Of a DNA stretch of 64,000 nt, positions 50,047 through 60,330 are shown in pieces. The stretch is from contig OZ026624.1 of assembly GCA_964020975.1 (NCBI GenBank), forward strand, positions 28,306,056 through 28,370,055. Reading direction: 5' to 3'. The stretch is from Hermodice carunculata. Its lineage: Eukaryota; Annelida; Polychaeta; Eunicida; Amphinomidae. A program made the translations under genes and the position numbers. The notes beneath the pieces are model-generated. The model was not told where the DNA came from and searched no databases. It saw nothing but the letters and a program-made list of their open reading frames with translations. How positions within the stretch are numbered: the stretch's first letter is position 1; each line of letters starts with the position of its first letter.

Positions 50047-51906
50047 ATGGGCCCAGTTGACATTAATACCGCAAGCCCGAAGGCTTTGGGTGGTTTGCCA
50101 GGCATTGGATCTGCTAAACTTGAAGCTATCTTGGCTTTAAGGGAGGAATTGGCAGCAGAGGGTCTGTTCATTACTTATGATATTCTTATTGACAAAAATA
50201 TCTTGCTTCAGCAGACATGGGACACCAGGTGATTTGTTTTGGGAGCGATCAGGTACCCACCCCTAGTGAAAAACAGCAACAGGAACCAGAGTCCCAGCAA
50301 ATTGTTAGAATGTTTGACAAACTTATGTCCCAGATGCAGAATGTCAGTGAGAAGTATGAAAAAATGGACAAAAAGTTAGAGGCAGTAATTGTGGCTCAGT
50401 CACGCATAAGGGAAGAATGGGAAGAGGCTAAATCCACAAATAAAACTTCTACACCCACAAGTGTTTATCCAAAGGTTGCAAGTGGTGGCTTGTTAACGGG
50501 TGCAGGGGGGGGGATGTGTCTGCTTCCTGGGGGGGTCCCTTACCGTATACTCAAGGGAGTAAAGGGGGTAGTGATTTTAAACCTCCACCACATATCACAC
50601 GTACACCCATGTCCAGTGTTGGTAACATGCATCCACTAGGGGTAGGCTCTGTTTCAATGTATAGTGTCCCACAGTGTCCAACCTTGACCTCCCAGGCTGG
50701 GGGTGGGGGGAGAGTGGGGTATGCACCCCCAGGGTTTCCCCAATATCCTGTGTGTTCGGGGCAATCAACATTTGCTCCTGCACTTCAACCACAAAGGTTA
50801 GTGAGGCAATATCCAGTGGATATTTTAGGGCAACAACCACAGATGGTCCACATGCCACAACCTCAGGTGTATCCTTGGGTAGTTCAGCCAGCAGTGGATC
50901 CACCGATATCGCCAATTATGGATAATCCGGTCCGCAACCAGGGGCATGGAATGCGAGACAGGAGAGTACAAGGTCCACATCCACCCAAGATGGCCGGGAA
51001 GACTGGCGTCCTTTTATTTTACAGTTTCAAAGGATCGCAACGCGTTTCGGGTGGGGGCCGAATGAGAAGCTAGACCGTCTCATTGATGGTTTGCGTGGTA
51101 AAGCCCTTGATTTTTTTCGGGAGTTTGGAAGAGGAAGTTCGCGAGGATTTCAGTCAATTGTCAAAGAAATTAGATCACCGGTTTGGAAGAAAGGACCCTC
51201 CTGCAAGTGTGCGACGGCAGCTTTCCATGTTGAAACAGAGGCCGGAGGAGAGCTTAGAGGAGTTCGCGGAGCATGCTCAGAGACTCGCCAGGGACAGTTA
51301 CCCAGATGCAAGGGGTGCTACGGGGATCATCCAGACCATGGCGAAAGAGGCGTTCTTGGAGGGATGTTTACATCTTTCGGCAGCTCTTCAAGTTTTGAAT
51401 AAGGAGCCAGAGGATTTGGAAAAAGCATTGCACCTTATGAAGATACATGAGCAAAATCATGACATCATGTTTGGAAAAAAATCTTTGAAAAGTGTCTCTG
51501 TATCTTTTGAGGATGAGATTTTCTTCCCTCAGGTGCTATCTATGTCTCCAGAAAACAGAGATAGGGGAAGACACTTTGAAAAGGGTAAGCCTCTGGAGGA
51601 CAGAGTAGCTTCGCTAATTGAGAAACCAGTGGCAGCTGGAATCAAGTTGGAATGCAGGAAGCCATGAAGAGCATGCCTGGAATGTTCAAGGAGTTCATGG
51701 ACTCCCAAGAAAAAAGACAGAAACCGGTAGTGGCAAGCCCGAGCCGGGTTTCAGCTGGTACTCCACCACGGGAGAGAGGGGCATGTTTCAATTGTGGGAG
51801 CGGGTCACACTTTTACCGTGAGTGTCCCCTACGCTCTCCAAAATGTTCTCCTGTAGTGAATGGCTCACCAGCACCAGAGAAAGGGTTAAACAAACCAGGG
51901 TTGTAG
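50047..51906 (+). CDS. Ty3/gypsy-like gag region with helix-hairpin-helix N-terminus (fossil)
   Basis: Opens at ATG 50047 with PVDINTASPKALGGLPGIGS, a classical ComEA-type helix-hairpin-helix (INTAS...L-x-x-LPGIG). A coiled-coil-like segment follows (MFDKLMSQMQNVSEKYEKMD, about 50310), then a Pro/Gln-rich part, then the gag core (REDFSQLSKKLDHRFGRKDP about 51140; ESLEEFAEHAQRLARDSYPD about 51255), and a CCHC knuckle ACFNCGSGSHFYREC at 51783-51827. The core is Retrotrans_gag-like: capsid formation in the cytoplasm and RNA binding by the knuckle. The parts lie in more than one frame and are not joined here. Confidence 0.8.
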
Positions 51907-53129
51907 ATACAGGACACTCGGCAACCCCTAAGATTCTCGGTGGCCAGGTTGTAAATAGCGGTTTAGGACATAAAGTTAAGTTGGAGCAGGATACTTCCAA
52001 TGTAAATAGTTTTGTTTTGGAGGAAGTATCATTCAGAGCAAATATTGGGTACAATATAATCATCCCGGCCCAAGTGAACAAATGGGATTGTAGTGCGGTG
52101 GTGGACACGGCAGCTCATGTCACGGTAGTCAGTACAGACTTTGCGCAACAAATTGGTCTCGATTATCTGGCAGGGGAACAGGTTTCACTGAAAGGTGCGG
52201 CAAAAGAAGGCAATATGGTGGCATATCGGGTGCCAAGTGTCAGGTTGTCAATAGGGAAAAGTACATTTCCCTGGGATGTGTATATTGCCCCAGTGACAGA
52301 CCCAGTAATTTTAGGGTTGGATTTCCTCCTTTCCAACAATGGAGTAGTGGACCGTAGGTGCAATGTTGTAAGCATAGGAGATGCTATCATCCCAGCTACT
52401 CTTTGCCGAGCAGGAGACCGAGACTTTGCCGTGTCTAAGGTAAGTCTGACAGAAAGGTTGGTGATTCCCCCAAATTGCCAAGTACATGGAATTGGAGGAA
52501 TTGAGGATGCCAATCAAGGTGAGTATGTGGTCACTCCAGTGAATAACAGACCAGACTTAGTGTCGCCAACTGTGTTAGTAGCTGGACAGAAGAGGGTACC
52601 TATTCCCTTTATTAATTTGTCAGATACATTTGTCACTCTAAAACCAGGCACTCTGGTGGGAAGTGCCATGCAGATGGAGGAAGTAATAGTAGATGATGTC
52701 AGTGATTCATTCTCAGAGGGAAGTGGTTCGTCACTTTTGATGAACAGTAGACTTTCTGAGGCCTTCAGCATTAAAGGCATAAATGCGGATCCTGCATCAC
52801 AGACGTATCTGGGAAAGGTACCCGAACATTTACAGTCTTTATTGGAACGGTCAAGTGCGAACTTGTCAAGGGAAGAAGTTGAGAAGCTTTCAGTGTTACT
52901 GGGGGAATATTCTGACGTGTTCTCCAAAAATGACCTGGATCTTGGGTGTTTCTCAGGCGTAACACATAAGATCAACACTCAAGGGGCAACCCCTGTGAAA
53001 CAAAGGATGAGGCGATGCCCTTTTGCCTTCCAAAGCGAGGAGAAGCACTTGAAACAATGTCAGCTCAAAGTATACATTGTTTTCCACTATCAAGCCAAAA
53101 TCTACCTTTCTGGTAGCAAACATTTTTAA
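51907..53129 (+). CDS. Ty3/gypsy-like protease and RT start (fossil, truncated)
   Basis: A retropepsin-like domain is seen at about 52040-52360: the active-site loop lies in CSAVVDTAAHVTVVS, and the C-terminal strand is VILGLDFLLSNNG. A linker typical of Mag/Mtanga-like gypsy pol follows, ending LLGEYSDVFSKNDLDLGCFS, then the pre-RT sequence HKINTQGATPVKQRMRRCPF, after which similarity to the family is lost. The family's RT, RNase H and integrase are missing. Confidence 0.8.
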
Positions 53130-53130
53130 T

Positions 53131-53344
53131 ATACAGCCCCTTGCATCCCTGGGCCTGATATTTTATTGGCACTCTCCAATCATGTTACCTCAGCACAGGC
53201 ATAATTACCCCCGTGGAACCTTGACACCTATGGTCTGGACCGTAGCTGCCTAGGGCCTGATTACACTTCTGTGACCAGGGAGCCTAGGCTCCCTTTAGAT
53301 AAAGTTGGCAGTCCTGCCCTTTTAAGAAGGGTGCAGTAGTCATT
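53131..53344. other. Junction segment between LTR element and inverted LINE
   Basis: About 200 bp of mixed DNA with a short palindrome-like phrase GGGAGCCTAGGCTCCC at 53278-53293. No gene. Confidence 0.4.
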
Positions 53345-54150
53345 AGAATGGTCGTTAAAAACAAAACGAAGACCTCGTTCCTGTAAGTTTTCCAACTTTT
53401 TGGTAAGAGTAGCACCACAAAAGTGCCAGATTAAAATTTGAAAGAATAAAAGACCTAAAAATCAAAAGTTTGGAGGACTCGTCAAAACATGAGCTGATTC
53501 GTCTGAGAACATTTATTTGTCTGGCTGCGTTTTTACAGAGGGAGGTAATATGTACATCAAATTTGAGTTTGTTGTCAATTTCTACACCAAGCAGTCTTAC
53601 ATGATCTTCTGACTTGATAACCTCACCTCCAATCCCAAAATTGATGTTGCAGGAGTCTCTCCTGGAGGGGCAAGGGACAATAGCCTGAAACTTATTAGGA
53701 TTTGCAAGCATTTCATTTTGTGTAAACCATTGAATGGACTCCTCAGATTTATGCTCAAGAGTGAGATGCAGACTTTCAGGGTTATGATGACTGAAGGATA
53801 AAGTGTTGTCATCTGTAGGCCTATAGTTGTACAGATGACAACCCTTTATCATAAAATACATATCATTAATAAAAATGTTGAATAAAAGTGGTCCTACAAT
53901 AGACCCCCGGGGGGCACCTTTAATGATTTTCAGCCAGTCACTACGTTTATCAGCTATTTTGACTCTGTGTTATCTATCAGTAAGGTAGCTGCTCATAAGC
54001 TGAAGAGCACTGTACTGTAAACCGTATGCTTTCAGCTTAGCTAGAGCAAGTGCATGGGGTAAGCAGTCAAAGGCTCTAGAGTCCATAAGTATTGCACCGA
54101 CATATCTGTCATTGTCGTTTTCTCCTCCAGTCCCCGGTGATTTTCATAAG
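53345..54150 (-). mobile_element. LINE reverse-transcriptase fragment, minus strand
   Basis: Minus strand, in order: SRAFDCLPHALALAKLKAYG (about 54085-54025), KIIKGAPRGSIVGPLLFNIF (about 53940-53880, motif GxPQGS-like), INDMYF, then the catalytic-site region altered to YRPTDDNTLSFSHH (YADDN in relatives, about 53825), and LLGVEIDNKLKFDVHI (about 53610) with the thumb, to about 53360. A CR1/Jockey-supergroup RT of a different lineage from the 33.7-kb LINE. The Ala of the YADD box is replaced, there are internal stops (for example near 53972), and endonuclease and 3' end are missing. Confidence 0.85.
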
Positions 54151-54277
54151 TAGGTTATTGCAGCTATAACCTTTTCTAAAGGTTGATACAAAGGGAGAGA
54201 AGACTGATTCCATGAATGTATTAAGTTGCTCACTAATGAAGTAGGCCTTTTTTTTTACTGATATCAGCCATTTGAAT

Positions 54278-54440
54278 CATGAGCCTGATCGCAAAACAGG
54301 TATGCAGAATCTGTATACCTGTTTGGTGATCAAGTCCAAAACGAGACTAAATTATGTATACCCCTGATGGTGCTCATTAATATTCATGAGCCTGGTCGCA
54401 AAACAGGTATACAGAATTTGTATACCTGTTTGGTGATCAG
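54278..54440. repeat. Two tandem foldback units (107-bp period)
   Basis: Each unit runs ATGAGCCTG-TCGCAAAACAG, GTATACCTGTTTGGTGATCA. Within it AAACAGGTATACA pairs with TGTATACCTGTTT around GAAT. Unit starts are 54279 and 54386. The second is more perfect. Possibly two copies of a small MITE inserted head to tail or a local duplication. Confidence 0.8.
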
Positions 54441-54518
54441 GAAGGTTACCAAAGAGGGAATACGGGGAATTCTCTCGTATTTTTAAACCTATCAACAAAC
54501 GTAAATGTCATCTATTAC

Positions 54519-54665
<147 letters not shown>

Positions 54666-54888
54666 GCCATATAATGCATATTTTGATGATTTACTACATT
54701 TGATCTGTAATTCTGTCAGCATGAATTGTCAAGCAGTAATATGGAGCTACATGATGTTGTAATGTAGAATGTTTTGATAATTTTGTGATTGTTGGCGCTC
54801 GTGAGTTCTGAATTGAATATATTGAATAAAACCAAATACATTGTGTATCACCGTCAGTACTGAACATGGAGTTGGTATAATAATTTGA

Positions 54889-55110
54889 ACCATGTTGATG
54901 ATGAACACTTAGTCATTGGCGAGGTCTTTAACAAGAGATAACAGGTACTATAGTTGAGTTGTTTTATTCATTTAAACCATGTTGATGATAAACACTTTTT
55001 ATTATTGGCGAGATCTATTTTTCCTAAATTGTTGGTCACATTCAACGTAACTTTGTTAGAATGTACCCGGGACAGGTCATTTTTAACAACAGACAACAGG
55101 CACTATATAA
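54889..55110 (+). repeat. Imperfect tandem repeat, period about 88 bp
   Basis: ACCATGTTGATGATGAACAC...TTGGCGAGGTCT (54891) recurs at 54978 as ACCATGTTGATGATAAACAC...TTGGCGAGATCT. A third partial match (ACAACAGACAACAGGCACTAT, 55085) parallels ACAAGAGATAACAGGTACTAT (54931). Confidence 0.8.
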
Positions 55111-55239
55111 CTGCCGAAAAAAGTCAAGCAATTCCATATAGGGTGGGTCAGTACATCTTTTATTATGGTATATGGAGTGCTGACCACCTTCCTGAAATCA
55201 GAGCACAGCCTTTTTGTTTATGTTTATGCATCTCAGGTG

Positions 55240-55900
55240 CGGATCTAGGATTTGTCGGGGGGGGGGGGGCTGGGGGGCAGCTTAACTTAGCAAGTAAGGC
55301 CGGGGATCACGCGGCCGCCCAGGTCCCCGGCGGGTCCATGTTTTGAACTATATTCAGAATGCCCCAATATATGTCTAGAACTTGATTTCACAAATCAGCT
55401 AAAGTAAATATATACATAATCTCAGTACAAAGTGTCAATCAGCACCACTATCTGATCACTTAATAAGTAATATGATCTGTCTGAAATCAGAATAGTCTGC
55501 GTTTCACTGAGTAAGACACAAATCCACCATGTGGATGAGGATTGACAAATCACTTATCACATTCAGGCAGCACCACAGAAGATACATCTAAATACTTCTA
55601 ATCATGAACTAACTATAAAACTACAACAACAACAACAAATAAACGAAGCCTCCGAAAAATTGCTTCAATTGTTCTAAGGAAGTAAAAATATATTACTATT
55701 ATATATGCTACAAATCCACAATGCAGGATATGATTTACCATGAACAAATTAAACTAATTCCTCTCAGAGGAATGTCTCCAATATCACAAATTTTAGACAA
55801 ACGTGTGCTTTTTGAATTCACAAATGTGTAAAAAGTATAAATTTTCAGTCAGCACGAAAAGTAATTTTTAATAGTCATGAAATCATTTATTTATCACCTT
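55240..55900. other. GC-rich linker then AT-rich non-coding DNA
   Basis: 55240-55340 holds GTGCGGATCTAGGATTTGTC, a poly-G run and GGTCCCCGGCGGGTCC, like the segments near 31.9 and 57.1 kb. The rest has a CAA run (55623-55640) and no supported gene. Confidence 0.4.
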
Positions 55901-55902
55901 GC

Positions 55903-56870
55903 TTATTATGTCTGTGTGTGAACACAGACATATTGTTTTACTCAATATTCTTTATTTCTTTCTTTCTTTCCTATCTTTCTTTCCGCCAGATATTTGTGTC
56001 GTCTTAAATTCAGACACCGTGCAAGCTAGAAACTTCAAACTTTGCATGGCTATAGCACCTGCAGTGAAGTTTTGCATATCGTTCTGAATAGTTAAGATTT
56101 TGAAAATTATGCAAATTAGGGCAGTTAAAAAATTTCAATTGCTTCTAACTTCCAAAGTATTCATCCGATTTTGATGATGTTGGACCCAAATTGTAGATAT
56201 TGTAACCCTGCACATTTTTGTAATTTACATGTGACCTCTAATGGTCAAAGGTCAAGGTCATTTGTACGTTTGAAATATTCATCCAGCCATAACTCAGTCA
56301 ATTTCCATCTAATATTGATCATGTTGGACACAAATTGTAGCTACTGTAACACTGCACATTTTTGTAATTTACGTGTGACCTCTAGAGGTCAAAAGCAAGG
56401 TCATTTTGCCTTTGAAATATTCATGTAGCTATAACTCGGTCAATTATCATCCAATTTTGATTATGTTGGACACAAATTGTAGCTACTGTAACACTGCACA
56501 TTTTTATAATGTACATGTAACCTCTAAAGGTCAAAGGTCAAGGTCATTTGTACATTTGAAATATTCATCCAGCCATAACTCAGTCAATTTCCATCCAATT
56601 TTGATCATGTTGGACACAAATTGTAGCTACTGTAACACTGCACATTTTTGTAATTTACATGTGACCTCTAGAGGTCAAAGGTCAAGGTCATTTTGCCATT
56701 TGAAATATTCATCTAGCCATAACTCGACCACTTTTAATCCAATTTTGATCATGTTGGGCTCCAATTACAGATATTGTTTAAGTGTTGCAACACTGCATAT
56801 TTTTGTAATTGTGCAAATTTTTCACACACACAGACAGATTTGCTTTCAAGCAAATCTTTCTTTTCTAGTT
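55903..56870 (+). mobile_element. Helitron-like element, complete-looking copy 6
   Basis: The best-preserved copy, about 0.97 kb. Head hairpin ATGTCTGTGT-GTGA-ACACAGACAT at 55908-55931. TTTC-rich tract to about 55980. Leader with ACACCGTGCAAGCTAGAAAC (shared with the 21.9-kb copy's ACACCGTGCAAGCTACATTG). Then about four and a half monomers of 144-145 bp keyed on TTTTGATCATGTTGGACACA (about 56170, 56315, 56458, 56602, 56746). Tail CACACAGACAG, hairpin AGATTTGC-TTTCAA-GCAAATCT (56836-56857) and TTCTTTTCTAGTT to 56870. Its monomer sequence differs from that of copies 1-5 while the ends are the same, so the family swaps its tandem cargo. Confidence 0.68.
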
Positions 56871-58559
56871 AGAGGATGCATTCACGTTGGGAACCAGTCT
56901 TCCTGCACTCGACGGAGGGCGCTGCCGTATTTGTTGTTGTTTTTGTGTCAGCCTGACGATCTTTGCCACCACGTTGATTAATAGACTCTGGGTCTTTAAA
57001 ATTGGTGATTCGGAAAGCTCGGACCAAAGATGTAATTCGTAACTCAGCCATACTCTCTTGTGTGACTGGCGATGACCAACAATTTTTGGAGGCGCCAGAA
57101 TCCCCCTCCCCCCCCCCCCCCCCAAGGGACCAAGGGGCTCCACCCGTAAATCCGCGACTGCCGAAAAAGGCACAGAATGGGACACTATAGTAAGGAACAA
57201 CACCGAAAGGCTCTCCCTGAGACACAGGAAATCACCGGTAGGAACACTTCTTGATGGCAAAAATATTATAGGGGGATATATCCAAATATAGGTCTAATTG
57301 TGGATCTTAACCCTTAATCTCAGGGGTGAATGCCAGTGACATTGGACCGACTTCAAGTAACTTGCTAACTTGAATAAGACTAGGCACGTTAACTGAAATA
57401 ATGTAGAGGATGTAAACCCAGAAAATCATTTTAAAATACAATATATTTTACTCGAGAGGTTTAAACTGGGTCTGTAATGCTTCTCAAAGCAAATAAACGG
57501 CGAATCTACATATTATGTTGTATGTGCGCATAGATTATGCACAAATCATAGTGAAAGAGTAATCAGGCTTAAATCTACTGGACTTACAGCTTTCAAAACA
57601 AACCTGTGTTACACAAACACGCAGAAATTGGGACTGTCGCTCTTCAAGTGATTTACACTTCTGCAATGCAAGGTTTTTCTTAAGATAAGAAGTATTTACA
57701 AGTTAAAAAATTCAAAACAGCTAATTACACTGTAATTTGCAGCCTAAAACGTTAAGTTTAATATACATTGCACAAAGTTCAAAAACATCCTTCTGGTAAA
57801 ATTTTCCACAAAGGGTATATACCATTGTAAAACCTTTGATAACAGCTACAATCCAGAATCTTCAATCAGTTGAAAGATGGCATTTAATGGAAGAAGAAGA
57901 AAGGTTTACAATTTATATTAAAAATTGCATAATAAAATACAACTCAATGGGAATACACAGCTCCAGTAGCCCTCCAAGTTTTTATGTATTCGGCTGTGTA
58001 TATTCGACTGAAAACACACGCTGCTGCTAATTGCGATATCTCTTCTAATATGTATATATCATGCATTCATAGTGTGGTATTGCACAGTTCGCATAGTAAT
58101 CTGTGAAAAAGTTTCAATCAGAGAAAAAAAAATGGAAAGTGTTGCACGTTATATCATGGAACACCTCCCTAGTTTTATTTTCCACGCAGTACGAGGTTTT
58201 GTCTGGCTGGTTGTATGTGACAAAAGGTCAAAGCATATCAAATAGAAGTGTGTAACTACTATCGTCACAAAATTGTTTTGTTTTGCATTTTGGTGACTAA
58301 CTATTTTGATTTTTGTATGCGGATACAAATCAGAAATATGTGTACATCTTCTTTGTTAATTGTGTAACTTTGTTCATGTTTTGTCCTGTGTGTTTTGTAA
58401 TATACACTTTGTGTGTCACTCCATGTTCTGGAGAACCCCCCGATTAGTGACATCTCGATGTACTACAGGGCTATCCAATTGAAATATATATGTTTAAAAA
58501 AAACAAAAACAAAAAAAAAAAAAACAAATCGAATCTTTCAATCTTGAATTTTTGGACTG
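56871..58559. other. Non-coding stretch
   Basis: No supported gene. A poly-C linker with CAAGGGGCTCCACCCGTAAA and TCCGCGACTG lies at 57100-57165. The plus and minus ORFs across it are composition artefacts. Confidence 0.5.
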
Positions 58560-58618
58560 AGTCGACAGCTTTCCTCGGCATCATTGCCTTCAAAGTGCGC
58601 CGTGGAAAATTGTGGACT
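58560..58618. other. Hairpin related to the 9.69-kb hairpin
   Basis: AGTCGACAGCTTTCCTCGGC (58560 on) pairs imperfectly (16 of 20) with the inverse of GCCGTGGAAAATTGTGGACT. Its 5' arm matches the 9.69-kb arm AGTCAACAGCTTTCTTCGG at 17 of 19 positions. Two members of a small dispersed hairpin family. Confidence 0.5.
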
Positions 58619-58631
58619 GAAAACACAGAGA

Positions 58632-58816
<185 letters not shown>

Positions 58817-59050
58817 ACTGATAGATCTGTATACATGTTGGTATTAGGATGGATGAAATGCATTTTCAAACAGAATTCAAATAAGATATTATGATTTAGA
58901 TAGTAGACACTACATCAGTTTGTATTATACGGAAATATATATCCGTACTTTTTATATAAAGTTCATCGCTGATCTGCGCTGCTTTTTCGTTTAGCCCCCA
59001 AATTTGATATGTTTAAACAAGAAGCCCCATTTCTTACAAGTCATGAATTC

Positions 59051-59097
59051 TCTCTCTCTCTTCTCTCTATCTCTCGATCGATCGATCGATCGATCGA
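59051..59097 (+). repeat. TC then ATCG tetranucleotide repeat
   Basis: A short TC-rich run passes into about five and a half units of ATCG (59074-59096). The tetramer is self-complementary as ATCGAT, so the run is a palindrome at every register. Confidence 0.95.
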
Positions 59098-60000
59098 AAC
59101 AGCGGGTAGCTTACAGGCTATAAGTGAAGAGAAAAGAATTAAGATGACAGGATGTCTTTCCTTGGTTGACGAGAACAACGATTATAAGTTTTAACTAACA
59201 AAGAGAAGAGAAGAGAATTTCTTTCTTTTCAAATCTTGGTTTATGAGAACCTTTCAGTTTTATACTTCAAAGCTAGAATGTGCACTTCTATAAGCTTTAT
59301 GATCATTCTTGTAAATATAAAAACATGCAAGTTAATCTGTGATAAGAAAAAAATGCTGTGGCTGCATATTTAAGCTGCAGCGAAAGCATCTTTGGGATGT
59401 GGCAGAGTTAAATGCCAAGTGTCAGCATGCCAGGAAGTGTTTGAGTGATCGCCGCTCTTGCTGAAAGGTCCCAAACGCCAATAGATTTATTTTTGTTCAA
59501 AGTGAAGGACTTAGAGTATCATAGCACTTTTCTGAAGAAAATTTTCCATATTCGCATAGGAAAATAACTTTATTTCCAAAAGAATTTTGTTGCCCATGAC
59601 GTGCCCGAAGTTGACAAGTTAGCGCCTTTTTCGCCATCAAGCGGGCACTGGGTCATGACGTCACGAAATAGTCCACAGGCCACATCGAGAAAAGGTATCT
59701 TAGTTTTTGAGTAACCTTGCTCATGTGGAGCCAGGGATAAAACTACTTTTGTTTGATAGACACCTTGGGCCACATAAATATGCGGCAAGATTTAAAAAAA
59801 ACAAACAAACAAACAAACAAACAAAAAACAAAACTAAAAATTGAGAAATTTGGGGTCAAAGGTTAAAAATGCAGAAAAATATCATACGTACCATTTACTA
59901 AATTTGTTGTAACTGTGCGATATTTTTACAAAATACAGAGCTAGAATTTTTAATACATTCACAAACGTACAGGAAGTCAAGGATACATAAACAGAAAGTC
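59098..60000. other. Non-coding stretch
   Basis: No supported gene. A CAAA/ACAAA run lies at 59795-59835, followed by the first AGGTCA-type word (GGGGTCAAAGGTTAAAAATG, 59849). Confidence 0.5.
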
Positions 60001-60330
60001 ATTCTGTTGCAGGTCAAGTTCATCATAATTGAACTTGAAAGCTGAAAAACGTGAAATAATTAGCTGAATGACTTATTTTCAATTCATCATGAAATTTTGT
60101 GTGGGTCGCCCAAAGGATAAAGTTGTACTTTTTGATAGACAATATCCTTACACTAATGGAAAGTCATTCTGTTGCAGGTCAAGGTCATCATAATTGACCT
60201 TAAAAGCTGAAAACGTGAAAAATTAGCCGAATAACTTATTTTCAATTCATTCTGAAATTTTGTTTTGGTCGTCCAAAGGATAAACTTGTATTTTTTGATA
60301 GACAATAGCCTTATACACAAAACCGTTGTA
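60001..60330 (+). repeat. 165-bp tandem repeat, two units
   Basis: ATTCTGTTGCAGGTCAAG at 60001 recurs at 60166. Each unit continues with TCATCATAATTGA-CTT-AAAGCTGAAAA, ACTTATTTTCAATTCAT and TTTTGATAGACAAT. Identity is clearly above 85 percent by eye. Flanks carry similar AGGTCA words, so more diverged units may exist on both sides. Confidence 0.9.

Larger units (their letters stand above)
48190..53130 (+). mobile_element. Ty3/gypsy-like LTR retrotransposon (fossil, 3'-truncated)
   Basis: A plus-strand element with a candidate 5' LTR, a primer-binding-like site, a long leader, gag with a CCHC zinc knuckle, an aspartic protease and only the first part of reverse transcriptase. Sequence of the family ends near 53.1 kb, and RNase H, integrase and 3' LTR are absent. 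It starts 13 bases after the DIRS right end and stops shortly before an inverted LINE fragment. Besides the truncation the coding part shows a few breaks, some of which may be normal gag/pol frame changes. Old enough to be dead, young enough that domains are easily read. Confidence 0.82.

Noticed and set aside
56171-56981. Plus-strand ORFs with a repeated CNTAHFCNLHVTS phrase
   Set aside because: 144-145-bp monomers of the Helitron-like element; the repeats are close to a multiple of three, so the frame survives several units. No start context or domain.
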